Assembly (NCBI GenBank): GCA_013433145.1
Contig: CM024172.1
Span: forward strand, 2,292,501 to 2,356,500
Reading direction: 5' to 3'
DNA length: 64,000 nucleotides
DNA from: Ascaris suum
Lineage: Eukaryota > Nematoda > Chromadorea > Rhabditida > Ascarididae
Part shown: positions 36,350 through 49,400 of the stretch, piece by piece
Position numbering within the stretch: position 1 is the stretch's first letter
Layout of the letters: each line of letters begins with the position of its first letter
The notes under the pieces: model-generated
The model's input: the letters and a program-made list of their open reading frames with translations, nothing else
Told to the model about the DNA's origin: nothing
The model's database searches: none
Program-made: the position numbers and the translations under genes

Positions 36350-38284
36350 ATTTTGAAATACTTTATCAAGTGTATATCTAGCCTGACGGCGTTCAAATCT
36401 TGCACCATCACAAACTGTTTTCCGATCTATTGCAACGTTGTTGCTGCTCAATCACAAAGGCCGCGTCGCCCGTTAACAACACACGCCGCGCTCTCTCTGT
36501 CTCGCTCTTGTGTCTGCGTGCGGTTTGGTGGCAAAGTTCGCCAACATCGTTTCGAAGATGTGAAGGACGTTAGCCTGTTTTCACTGCTCAAATCGTTGAT
36601 GATGGGCGAGTGAATACGTTAGTAATATTTGAGTTTGCAGCAGTGTGGTTTGTTTGGACGATATGGCTAGGTAGAGCTATTGTACTTGTACCACTTTTCA
36701 CTGATGAACTTTCCTCAGGATGTATTTCCATTTTCCTGGAAGATGTTTTCAACGGAAACTGAGAGACAAGAATTTTAAGAGATCTGTCCGAGCAAGATCG
36801 TCTCCTGTCTATCGAATTCCGGCGTATTGCTACTTCCTCGTTCCGGAAAGGAAGCGGATAGTGTGGATCCTCATTGCATGAAGTTTTTCACCTTGAAAGC
36901 CCACCATCGATGGCATACAAGCAAGCTAGCTTTTTTTGCTGGGCTCAGTTCCAGGTGTACGGGCTGGTTCGTCGCTGATTTGTTTTTCATTATTTGTTAT
37001 ACTTTATTTCAAGCTTTCCTTTCCAGTTTACGTATGATTATGTGATAGGTGGCTGATTGTTTAGGGACCTTCCATCTTGTTGAGCGCAAGAATGCAGCGA
37101 GGTCATTTTACTTCAACCCTTCCGTATGCGGTTTTTTGTCGCACAATTTCATCGATATATATGTGCATAGGTTCAGTAAATTTATCCTTCTGAGCTTTCT
37201 CCCTCCCACCAGCCGCCTCTTCATCTCCTTCTTCCCCAAACCCCACGTCCTTCTCAGTCTCGCCGTCGCCAATATCCGGCCCATTTCGCTGTCGCCCGGA
37301 AAATATAGATAAATAAATGAAGAGAATCTACCGAAAAGGTAGTGTTCAGTAGCAGCAGCATTTCTAAGGATCAGGTGGGGCAAAAGGGCAAAAGGTAATG
37401 AAGAGATAGATGTGAGAAGAGAACTAAATGAATGCGGTATTAGCCTCATGCATTTTATCAATTATTGCTCATAGGATCTTAGAGTAACCAATAACGATAA
37501 AATTTTGATGCCACCCTAGCCTGTGTTGATGGGGTTTTGGTCGGGTGAAAGCAGCTCATGCAACCAGCCCAAGCTTTACAGAACTTCAATGCAATCTCAG
37601 CTCTTATTCCACATGCGATCTAGATCAGCTGTAGTCTCTGTTCGGATCGTTGATGTCATATGTTTCTCGAATTTTGTTTACATATGAATTTTATTATCTT
37701 TGTTATGAGGGTATAGCTTCGATGCTGTAGTTTCTTTTTTTTTTCATCATATAATCGTGGCATACATGAGTGTATTCATTCCTCGCAATAATTTAGCGAA
37801 TGAGATGGCAACGGACCACTGTGGCAAAAGCAATGACCACTTTTGTTTTGTGGACACTTTTCTTAGTTAGCTCTTTAGTGTCACCGTAGTGCCACTTTAC
37901 GTTAGAAAAAGAACATCATATCAGCAGTCACTAGGAGGGGATTCATAATTTCTATGCTCTCTCTTATTTGCTTCGCTTTCCAAATCTCTCTGAACCACTC
38001 CACCGCCATGAAACTTTCCAAAAAATCTAGTGCAATTACTGCATTCGATTGTTTCATTGTTATAGTGAACCGAATAAACTGATCTTTGTAAATGAGAAAT
38101 GCAGCATTATTGATCCGCTATGAATGTGCATTATTGATTGATTACGAGGTGAGCGTTTCCAATCGATTATTGTTGTGTAAGGTAAATTTCCTCATGTATC
38201 GATGTATCGGTTTGTTATTCTCGCTGGTCGCTTATTCGAATTACTCGTTATTTTTAGTTCGGTAGTAAATTTCTGAAGTAAATC
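36350..38284. promoter_or_regulatory. G+C-richer region upstream of SPT5
   Basis: Base composition rises here compared with the A+T-rich DNA to the left. There are CpG-containing and pyrimidine-rich patches at about 36430-36600 and 37195-37300. Short frames are open on both strands (plus 36353-36613 and 36827-37045, minus 37108-37461) but none resembles a known protein or is bounded by convincing splice sites. The simplest reading is SPT5 promoter and 5' sequence. An unrecognised upstream gene cannot be excluded. Confidence 0.4.
38245..38258 (+). promoter_or_regulatory. Candidate spliced-leader trans-splice acceptor for SPT5
   Basis: The sequence cgttatttttag, whose AG is at 38256-38257, matches a nematode 3' splice site. 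It lies 27 bases before the SPT5 ATG at 38285, with no good donor seen just upstream. It would give a very short 5' UTR, typical of trans-spliced messages. If the organism is not a nematode, this could be an ordinary acceptor of a 5' UTR intron. Confidence 0.4.
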
Positions 38285-40481
38285 ATGTCGGATAGTGAGG
38301 AAAGTGGTTCGGAGGATGAGGTTCAACATGCCGAGGACGATGAAGAGGTTTGCACTATTCTTCTATAATCCGCATCTGTTGTGGAACTTGACAGAAATCT
38401 GCAACAGTTAATGTCTCGTTGAAAATTAGAAAATAACTTATATCAGTGTGTTATCTATGAAGGTATAACTTCGTGAATTTCAAGTCTTTCCGCAAATTTT
38501 CCAAAAAAAAAAAATTTTTAAAGATTGTCATACAATTTAAGCATTAAATAAACATTAATCAGCGCAATTCCATCTGACCGCCATGAAGCTGAATGCACTT
38601 CTTCGACCTAAAATTTGGAACGTTCTTTCTCCTGATTTGCTGGACCGTTGCCGAGGTGCATCTTCAACAGCTCTTTTTTCTTCAAGATTAGTGATAGCAG
38701 TCTTAATCATTCTGGAATTGGACGGTAGTGTGGAGAATTGCTGAAGCCACTCTTTGACAACATCAACGAAGTTCTCATACTTGTAACGAAGCTTCACCAT
38801 CAAAATGCGTTCTTGCATTGATCGCCTGGTAAAAATTATCCCATTTCAAGATTTTAAAATTTTCCACGCTAGCAAATTAAAAAGAAGAAGAAAAAACCGG
38901 CACAAAACGCGAAAGCATAATGAAGATATTGATCGCAAAACGACGCACTGCTATTTCTGGGCTACGTTGTATATCCGTATAGATATGTATACCACTCTAG
39001 GTGCTGCTGTAAATTCTAATGATGATATTCACCTTTTAAAGGAATTGAACGACTCGAAGCAAACAGCAGGAAGTGATGAAGAAGAAGAGGAGGAAGAGCA
39101 CGAAGAAAAGGAAGAAAACAAGAAAGGTGCAAAGCGCAAGGTATATATTTGCTTTTTTATTCGATTATTATAATCGTTATCATTATATTTTTTGATTAAA
39201 AGGATCAGTTGCTGTCGAAAGCGTAAACGCCAGCATTCGAGGAAGAAATATGAAGGTTATGCATTCGAGATGTCTACTTTATTGTTCTGCTCTTTCTTTC
39301 CTGTTTATTGATAGTTCTTCTAGAGCATATTGATCGTAAGTTAAGGAAAAGAAAAGAAAGATTTTAGTCTAAATTTTAGCATCATCAAAAGTTTTGCAAG
39401 TTTTAAAAATATGCACATATACCTTAATGTGATCTTTGAAGCAGTTTATTAATAACTCTTAATTATCACACTTCGTCATTCATTTCGAGGAGTTGAAGTT
39501 TTTCGCGAACAGCTAATGTAGCCTATTGCACCTTGATTGAAGCTCCACGAGGTACCGCGCATTACTGTTGCGTGTAATTGTAAGGAGGCGTATATGCAGG
39601 ATTCCATTGTTGCGGTGTGCTAGTGCCCAGTGATTTCGGCCTCACCTCCGCTTCGTGCGCTCATTGTCTTTTATGCTTACACACCCGTGTCTGTGCGTAA
39701 TATAGGATCACGCATCCTGTGAAATCCGAATGAATCCAGGCACTTCATGAAACAACTGGATTAATATATGGGAGACCTGTGTCTTATGACCCACATCAGC
39801 CCTAAGAAAATTTCGTAGTGAGTGTGACTTTCGTCGATTCGTAAACGTTGTTGCGATTGAACGTATTTATTCAGTGGTTTGAAAGTAATTTATAATACTC
39901 AAATTTATAGCTGGAATCGGATGAGGAGGAAGAGGATGAAGAGGAGGAGGACGATGATGAGGAAGATGAAGATGACGATGAAGATGAGGAAAGTGGTCAT
40001 CGAGCCAAAAAATCGAGGAGGAAAAAGGTTGGCATTTGTTGGTTCGTTTAATGTTTGATATTCCAATAGCGTATGGCATGCAGAAAGGAGAGGGAAAATA
40101 AGTGTGGAGAAAGCCGTACTTAATTCTTAGTTCACTCTGCGCTAACATCATCTAAACGACCATTTTGTGGGATGTATTCACATATTTCAATCGATTATGT
40201 TTGACAATCGTATGACTTTCATCATGCTCATTTTATATTCTCTATGGCACATGTTTCCTTGCTTTTCGAGTTATCCTAACGACATTTATTCAGCGTCGAA
40301 CAGGAGTACACCAGTTCATTTTGGATGACGTCGAGGTTGATGATGACGAGGAAGAGGATGTCGACTTCGAAGAAGATGGAGATGAAATGGGCATTGATCC
40401 CAGGGAAAGAGAGGAAGCTGAGCGTTTAATGAAAGAGCAGGACGAACGTAACAGAGAAGGCCGAAGAAGGGATCTCTTCAG
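38285..40481 (+). other. SPT5 exons 1-4: acidic N-terminal region
   Basis: These exons encode residues 1-155. The protein starts [13 protein letters not shown]. Long Glu/Asp tracts follow, broken by a basic patch (KKGAKRK in exon 2) and another ([10 protein letters not shown] in exon 3) that could act as nuclear localisation signals. Exon 4 carries VHQFILDD, the conserved FILDE-type motif of SPT5. Such acidic N-termini contact RNA polymerase and chromatin in known homologues. Confidence 0.9.
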
Positions 40482-43400
40482 GTATTTCTTCTTCTGTACT
40501 GTCACAAATTTAGACGTCTTGGAATGGGTTAGGGGAATGATGAGGGTAATTGGAAATGAAATGGACCTTATCTTGGCACGATGATAGGGGAAAAGGGGGA
40601 TAAGATAGTCCTAATGAAGGACAGAATTGGGAACTAATATAATGCTAATTTATAGCGGAATGAACGAAGACCAGATCGAGGACTACTTCAAAAAGAAATA
40701 CTCAAGCCAACCGTCATATGCCGGTGCGACGGAAGACGATGCTGCGATAGATGATATTAGTCGTCACTCATTGTTACCAAGCACAAAGGATCCCAATCTA
40801 TGGATTGTTAAGTGCCGAATGGGTGAGGAGAAGCTCGTCGCATTACAACTTATGCGGAAAGCTATTGCCTACGAACATACCGAAAATGTACTTTCATTAT
40901 TATTATTATTTTGCAATTTCCTAATTGTTTTTCATTCATTACAACAATGTAGATTTGTGGAACGATAAAGAAATCGAATTGAATGCTTCATGTTTCAATG
41001 ATATTTCTTAGAATTTTGCAAACATTAAGGAATATTCTCAGAATTCGTTATCGATAGACTCTTATTCGTAATCGAAGATCTCTCTTTGCACGATACTAAA
41101 AAAAATACATGTATATTGTCGAAGATTTTATGTCGATCTATCTTTTTCTAAGTCAGCTCTTGAAAGCTCTTTCATTTTTCGCTTTTTAATCTATAATTTT
41201 ATTATGTGAATTTCATTGTGACAAGAATTAAACCTTTCTTATGAGGACTTCCACTTCTGATTATGTAGATTGAGTTGAACGTTTTAGTATATTTTTTGCA
41301 GTATGGTAAATATTTTTGAAAGTTATTTTTGATTAGATCATTAATATTTATTGAAAGGTTGAAACGATCAAAGCTTTCAGCCATTACAAATCAAAACGGT
41401 GGTAGTGAAGGAGGGTCTCAAAGGAATCATCTATGTCGAAGCATTAAAACAAACCCATGTGGCGGCAGCTATAGAAGGTATCTCAGCTTTGAATAGCTAT
41501 CAAGTGACAATGGTTCCGATCAAAGAAATGTGTGATACACTCAAGGTTGTCAAGGATATTCCAACTCTAAAGAATGGCATGTATGTTCGTATGAAGCGTA
41601 CAATGTATAAGGACGACTTAGCTCAGGTGAGTGTTTCAATTAAGCGTTGCGAGAATGCTTTAGATTTTTGGGTTTTTTGAATGAACCTTCTTGCTTTTAT
41701 TTCTGTTTTGAAGTGAAAGCGCAGTACCGACCACTTTGCCTAAATTTTGCTTGCATTATTACAACTTATGCTGAATGTTAACAAATAATGACATATATTT
41801 TTCTTATCTCTTATATTTTGTCGTAATTTCAGGTGGATTGGGTCGATATTGCGCATAATAAAGCTTATCTCAAGCTTGTGCCTCGTATCGATTATACACG
41901 AATGCGTGGTGCACTTAGAGCACAGGTTATCATTCACTCAATAAAACTATTGATTGTTAAAGAAGCTAGGTGTCTCTTCTAACGAGTGTCATTTCTGCAC
42001 ATTTGCATAGGAATTTCTTTGGTAAGAATTGTCGTTTCTTTTGTACTTTCTCTTTTTTGACTATAATGGGATGCAGTGTTTTTTATTGCACATATTCAAT
42101 GGGGTTATAGCTCAATGGCGTTTGATTTCCTTTTTTTTTAATAGCAATTTTGATTTCAGGATGAACCGAGGTTTGTGAAAATGAAACGACGTCCTCAGGC
42201 GCGTTTGTTTGACGTGGAACGCATCAAGTGAGTTCTTTTCATTTTTGCTCTAGCATTTAGTGCAGAAGTCTAGCGAGAAAATATTCTGAAGGATGAGTGA
42301 AATATTTTCGAATTAAGGGAAAGACCTATACGATTTGTTTTATTTATTTTTGTTGGAAATATGCTCGTTCTTTGTTCGTCCTATTTAGTGCCAAAGGATT
42401 GTGAGAGTGGGAGGGATTGCCGTCTCGTCCCGTTCAACCTCGCTCCCTCTCTCTCCACCTTAGCTCTGCATACGCGTTTATTCTTTTAACGACAGTAAAT
42501 TCTTCTGTTATAAACTGATATGGTTACTAACAAACATCAAATATGGAATGATATGTTTATTCAGCGTTTTTTGAAGTTTATGCACTGAAAAGTTAGCGTG
42601 TTCAAAAACTGCTAACAGTGTTGTTGTCCTTTTTTGTATGCGTCCTTTAGTGGTAAATATTTATATCTTCTCTATATCATGTAGGAAATTTTTCAGAGAG
42701 ATAGGTGGTGAAGTGTCAACGGATGGTGATTTTCTAACATTCGAAGGGAATCAATATCGACGTGGTTTCCTTTACAAATGGTTTCCTCTGAATGTGATTG
42801 TAAGCTTTTAATGATTTTTCTTGACGCATTCAATTGTAAGCTAATTTAAGTGATTACAAAAGAAAGCATTATTTAAAAATAGTAATTCGCAGATTAATAT
42901 TTGAGGAGCTGATTCAGTGGTAAGGAAGTGATAATTACAACTGCGAAGGCAATGAAGGAGGTTTTGTACGTTCGAAGAAGCAATCTCATGAACTTTGATG
43001 GCGATAGGGCAGAAATGCGTGACAATCAACGCCATATAACTGCGGAAGAATTTGTTGCCTCTCGAGTAGTGCTATTCGGATTGTGTGGATTGATATGGCT
43101 TTATGAAGTTTATTCGTTGCATGAGGATGTTTTATTCCTGCAATCGGGCGTAATGTGTGAGGGGTTTTTTTTTTTTGCAGCTGGTTGATGGAGTGAAGCC
43201 ATCTCTAAGCGAGCTGGAAAAGTTCCAAGAAACCACTGATGACCTCAAGAAAGAGTGTATGTTTCTTTTATCATTCGTTCTTGAGCGTAGATAAAAGATT
43301 GTTAAGGAAGGTATTCATTTGAGAGTGTCAGTAAGGAATTGAATGGAGCGGATAGGAAACTGACACTTTAAATTCCTTGGTTATTTCAGATGAAAATATG

Positions 43401-46400
43401 CTGTTAGTTGCATTTTCTAAATTATAGAAGAACTCAGGAGCATCTATAAGTTGGCAGCAGTGCATAGAATGATGATGTTGCTTGAACTTAGGAAGTGGAA
43501 ATTATTGGCCTGTGGTATTGTATAGTGGCAAAACAAGCATATGGATGTAACAATATTGTCCTCATTTCCTCTCATCGTACCTTAACCTTGATTGGGGGAA
43601 ATTTTTTAACTTACAGCGTAGCTTTCAAGTATTGTTTATTTTTCGCCTAAATCGCACCGAAAACATGACATTTCAGATGAACTAATTATTATTAATCAAG
43701 TTTTTGCACTTTTGTGCCTGAAATTCGCGTGTATCTTTGCCAGGTCATAGTTCCATGTCGTGGTCACTATAAGCAACATTCTGTCCTCCCCACTTCTCCT
43801 CTCCTTCCTTCACCGTCTCCTTTCCCCTTCCCCTCCCACTTCCCCTACCCTTTCCACTCCCCGTTCTTCCCCACTGAGAAATGACGAATGCACTAGTTGT
43901 CGGTTATAAACGTTCATATGTTGTATCGTCGAGGGTGAGAGGTGGCATTCAGGTGATGTGCTGTTGATTTCAGTGGAAGGGACTAGAGTAAAGGAAAGAG
44001 CATATACGTTCGCACCGGGAGATTACGTGGAGGTCGCAGACGGTGAATTGGTTAATCTTCGGGGTCGTGTGCAAAGTGTCGACGGTGAGAAGGTGGTAGT
44101 GTTGCCAGACCACGAGGATCTTAAGGTACACGCTGTCTCGCTATTGTTTTTTCACATTCTTATTGTTCCTTTTCGACCCTTCAAGCGCTGTCCATGAAAT
44201 TCATGAGTGAACCTCGTTAGGCTCCGAGTGACTTCATTACCACCACAATTGGCTTAATCTCCATATACCATTTGAGGAACCTCGATTACTCCTGTTGGTT
44301 CGTTTATAACTCTGCAGCATCTGTTTTTCTCAACTGTGCGTTTTTCATGAAGCAAGAACTTTCTCTAGGCTGCGCTTACTTGTCAGCTTATTTTTCTGAT
44401 TGCCTGTCGGCAAAACCGACCTTTGTTATTTGATTGTTATATGACACCATATCGAGTAGTGACCAATGATCAGGGGCTCCTGGCTCCTCTAATTCGTTCA
44501 TTGTAGTTTTAATTTTTTTTCATATTCACTCTTTGCTTAATTTCAAGTAACGTATTGGATGGTGCAGCTAATTTATTTATTTATTTTTACTTGGAGTTAT
44601 TATGCTAAAAGTGATCACGGTGAAAGGAAGAGCACCTTCAATCTTCTTTGTTATGGATGAATATTACAGCGAGTAGGTGAGAATGTTGGAATGAACGGAA
44701 TTGTTAGAAACATTTATAGTATAAGTAATGTGTGTTGTGTTACCTGTGCTTGTAATATTTGGTTTACATGATTCGCTCTTAAGGTATCTATTAGGGAGAA
44801 GAAGGACGCAATAGAAAAGGAGTAGGAGGAAGGCGTGATAGTTTTATTGTGGCAGATGGTTGGAATAAATGTTTGTCTTTCGCTAAATTATGAGTAAATT
44901 CGACTGCATTCATTGAATGGATTAATGGATGATGTGTAGTCAAAGTTCTTATTGAGGATAATGATTTGCAGGAGGCGTTGACGCTGAACGCTTATGAATT
45001 GCGCAAATTCTTCCGTGCGGGAGACCATGTGAAAGTGATCAATGGTCGTTACGAAGGTGACACAGGTCTAATTGTGAGAGTGGAGGACAACTTGGTCATT
45101 CTTCTTTCTGACCTGACCATGCACGAGGTTTGTTACATGACCAGTTTGGCAGGGACATTTATTTCTTGGGAGAAGAGGTGTGATATTGATATTGATTTAT
45201 AGCAGGTCATTTGGTCCTCTTTCTTTGGTTAATAGCAGGTCATTTGGTCCTCTTTCTTTGGTTAATAGCAGGTCATTTGGTCCTCTTTCTTTGGTTTCTG
45301 TTAGGATTGTACCAGAATTTAGATTCTTTATTTAAGTTTCCTGATTTTTGAACTAGGAGCAGGAAAAGAAATATCAGTGCTATATGTAGAGAAAACTGAT
45401 TGCAGATTAGTTGTTTTATAACTATTTGTGAAATGAAATCGGCTTTATTTCGCGATGTTAGCATTTCTGAGTGTTGTAGTTCTATTTTTCTTTCAAGGTC
45501 ATCGTTCACATATTAGCGTAGATTCATTGCACGAGCTAGCACCATTCATTTGGCGTATAGGAAGTCCAAATTATCGGTTTAATTTATTGGCGAGTCCTGC
45601 GAATGGCATTTATATTGGCATTGAATTACTCTAATTTGTATGTTTGCATGTCTCTTTCAACGGAATCAGTATTAGGGCACTATGAATGAAGAAATATGGA
45701 GCATGTAAATCGTATCCTCTTATGATATGAAAGTGGTGTATAAGACTCGCAATTTTAGCTGAAGGTGTTGCCAAGAGACGTGCAGTTGTGCGCCGACGTA
45801 ACAACCGGCGTAGACTCATTGGGTCAGTTCCAGTATCAGGACCTGGTGATGCTAGATCAGCAAACTGCCGGGTGTATCGTACGGCTCGAGAAGGAGTATC
45901 TCGAAGTTCTTAACATGCACGGCAAGGTGTCTATAAATCTTGCTTTTATATCTGTTAAGAATTAATGATATTAGTGTCTCCTACTATTAAAACTGGATCT
46001 TTGAGATAAAAAAGGCTGTTGAATGAGGCAGAGATAGTCCTTGAAAGACGTTTATACATGAGGAACTGGAATGGGAGTAACGTAATGCTTCCGCTGCTTT
46101 TAGCTGCTGAAATCGTATTCCTGATGTATTTTAGCAGCTCATCCTTCCTCATCTATCCCCCAGCCCCGCTCCTCCATCCCTTCTATTCGCCTCTCGTCGA
46201 ATCGAATCTTGGAAAATTTTCGAAAAAGTTGTTGAAACTTTTGCATTACAGTATTAGAAATAGAGAATGCTATTACAACTGTTTCGTTTATGGAGCTCCA
46301 GCTGTCCCCCTAAGGGTATATCTTCAACATGGAAGTATAAGGTCACCGTGGTCGAATTTTGAAGCCGACTTTGGGCTTTGTAGGTCGGTTAAATATATTA

Positions 46401-49400
46401 CTGTTGTGAGTACTTTAACTCAATTCGCACCCGTTGATGTTGCGTTGAAGGTGGTGCGCGTGAAGCCACAGGCGATACACGGTAAGAAGGATAGCCGCTT
46501 TGCTCAGGCACTGGACAGTCAACAGAACACTATTCAGGTCAGGGACACGGTCAAGGTCGTCGATGGGCCTTTTGCGGTTCGTTCTATTATTGTTCAACGT
46601 TCTGTCGGTCATGATTTTTATAGTGAAGGAATTTGCCAGAGACAAGTTTGCGCTTTGTGTCATTCAAGTATTAATTTTCTTCTTTTTGAGGATTTATGAG
46701 TGCAGGCAAGAGATTTGTTCATTTTTCACACGTCATTCATATAGCCAAAAAGAAGAAAGACCATATTTCCGTATTAGTGGGTAAAAAAAACATCGTACCT
46801 TTGTTTAGCCATTCAGGCGCTTCTTCCCACCTTCCGGCCACCATCCCAATAAAAAGAAAGCGTGATTCCCATAAATACCAATCTGCTATGCTGTTGTTTG
46901 CAGCCCCACAATGACGGTGAAGAGGAGAAGCAAGGCGAAATCAAGCATCTGTTTCGTTCTTATGCGTTCGTGATGTCTCGTAAACACACCGAGAATGGTG
47001 GTATATTCGTTTGCAAACCGCGTCATCTGTTGTTGATTGGTGCGAAAGCAAATGCCAGACGTAAGTAGTGATCGGTGATAGCTTTCCATTTTATTTTGGA
47101 CACTATTTTTTGGACATTGGTCAGTTGACGTATGTGACAGCCGGAGTCCTTTAAGGAGCTTCTTTTGTACCCAGTCAGTTTACAGTTCTGCACCATGCTG
47201 CTGTATTTATACTTGCAGATGAGTATGCAGTGTTGAACCGTCTTGCAAGTCCGAATCCATTTGCTAGCCCTCGCCATCCGGGAGGACAGACACCAGGTCC
47301 AGGGAATATGTCGAGCGGGAGAAGTATGCGTGGAGGCGCCACTCCGTCTCAACACGGTAAGCCAGCTTGTTTCATGTGATAAACGCATATTGTTCAGTTT
47401 TGTCATATTTCGTCGTTCGGTCACATCTCGTTCCATGTAAATGGAATTGCCATAAAACTTGGGATGCGGCAAAGTTTTGGTCTTTTTGTATACAAGGTGT
47501 GGCTGATTGATTTGTAGGTATAATAGAACAGCAGAGTGTATTGAAGTTCATGAGTAAATCAGTCGTGGTATAATGTGGAGAGAGAGGGCAGTTCATAGGA
47601 GATATTCGACTTTAGCCAGTAGGATGGATTACTTCCTCCTTAAAGGTAGGGAGTTGTTACTGGCATTTCATTGCTCCGGAGTCATTTGTTTTCAATAATT
47701 TCGGTACTTCTCATTGTGGTAGTGCTGATGATATTTGCTCTGACTTTGGGGTGAGATAGTGTTCACTCTAATTGCAATGATATGCTTTCATTTTTCTGTC
47801 AGTCGCTCATTGGGGAAGGGGAGAAGGAATAAAAGAAAGCGTGATGAGGAAGGAAGAGGCAGTACGAATGTATAACGGACGGCACATTTTTTTGCACCCG
47901 TTCTACTTATTCAATCTGTGCTGAGCTGGACTAGGTGAATAAAAATATGATTTTCTTCATTTTAGTGCCAGGATTTAACTATTATCGTTATTTATGAGCG
48001 TAGTTTTACATTTATAGCATTTCAAGGTGTATTTGAAATATTTTATTTGAGGTGGCAGTAGTTCAGCCGGCTCGCTGGGCGGTGGTCCAGGAGGTGGTGG
48101 GCCAAACGCGCAACGTATACGTCGCGATAATCAGATCATCGGCAAAAGCGTACGCATAACTCAAGGACCACTCAAGGGTTACTATGGCATTGTGAAGGAT
48201 GCAACCGAGCAAACGGCTCGAGTCGAGTTGCATACCACTTGCAAGGTGTGCATTGTTTGGCCAATTGTATGCTCTCTACGGGCCATCTAGATGATAACGT
48301 TCCCCTTTATCCTACTTTTGAAGTAGTGGGCCGCCTTCCTCTAAGCACTGCATGCCATCCTTTGTCTAGTAGTGCGAAGCTAGAATTTTATAGGTTTTGT
48401 GATAGCTTGCATATCGATATATTCTTCGATCTTGACGAAGATTTTTTCGTGACAACGATTTGATAACCCTCGTGATCGCTAACTTCTTGCCCATCTCCGA
48501 CTGTTCCACCGCCATCCGGAATATTGAAACATTGCTGATATTACGCTGGAATTCCATATGTTTTTGTGGTATGTTGAAGAAAATTAGGAGTTTAGAGGGT
48601 TGTTTTTCTCAGTGCCACGGTTCGGCTTGCCCTCTACCTCGAGTTGTCGCGATGACTGCCATTGCCATTTATTTGCAATATTTATCGGGCATTTTTAATG
48701 GCTGGACTGTTAGGAACAATACGAAGAGGAAGTTGAATTGTTTTTGCAGACAATCAGTGTGGACCGCTCACGTATCCAGATGATCGGAGACGGTACACCA
48801 GGTGGAATGGCGATGGGCGCAACAGTGTATGGAAAGACGCCAAGTCGGGACGATGGCCGCACGCCGATGTACTCGGGTGGTGGCAAAACACCTATGTACG
48901 GATCGCAGACGCCCATGTATGGATCACAGACGCCAATGCATGGTGGCCAGACACCAATGCATGGCAGTCAGACACCAATGCATGAAGGAGGTTAAGCGTT
49001 GTTTTTTTGCTAGTGGAATGGATAGCACGTGGTTGATGCCGACATATAGAAAAATGCCTTCCGTCCAATGCAGTTTCGTTGTGATAAAAGAACCAGTCAA
49101 AGGCAGGTGAAGGAAGAATGTAGGCTTCAATAATATTAGAAAAGAATTCTCTAGCAGGTCGTTAAAATTTCAGAGAAAACAATTTCTTTTCGAGAACTTA
49201 AAATCGGTCCCTCCTTACTTGCTTAATGAGGAAGCTTATTTTTGATAAATACACCTGAACTTCAAGAACTTCCAACTCAACTTCAGGGGCGATGGGAGGA
49301 GGAACATATACTCTGCAGGTTCGTGTTTCATTGAAGCCAGTGGATGGGAAGCAAATACGTCGATGTCATAATAGATTCAAGATGTGTTCTTTGTATGAAC

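Larger units (their letters stand above)
41833..47060 (+). other. SPT5 exons 7-15: central KOW domains
   Basis: Exons 7-9 complete KOW1 and its linker ([21 protein letters not shown]). Exon 11 is KOW2 ([14 protein letters not shown], then LPDHEDLK). Exon 12 is KOW3 ([18 protein letters not shown]). Exons 13-14 hold KOW4 ([20 protein letters not shown]). Exons 14-15 hold KOW5 (VKVVDGPFA then [12 protein letters not shown]). KOW5 carries about 7 extra, mostly charged residues compared with human SPT5. These domains grip nucleic acid and the polymerase stalk. Confidence 0.9.

Noticed and set aside
37108..37461. 117-codon minus-strand open frame upstream of SPT5
   Set aside because: Translates a pyrimidine-rich region into low-complexity peptide; no family resemblance or splice context.
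42102..42135. tRNA-like A-box (tagctcaatggc)
   Set aside because: No T-arm, anticodon arm or acceptor stem can be built; it lies in an SPT5 intron.
46019..46699. Longest single open frame of the window (226 codons, plus strand)
   Set aside because: Only its part from 46451 to 46576 is coding (SPT5 exon 14). The rest is intron that happens to stay open.
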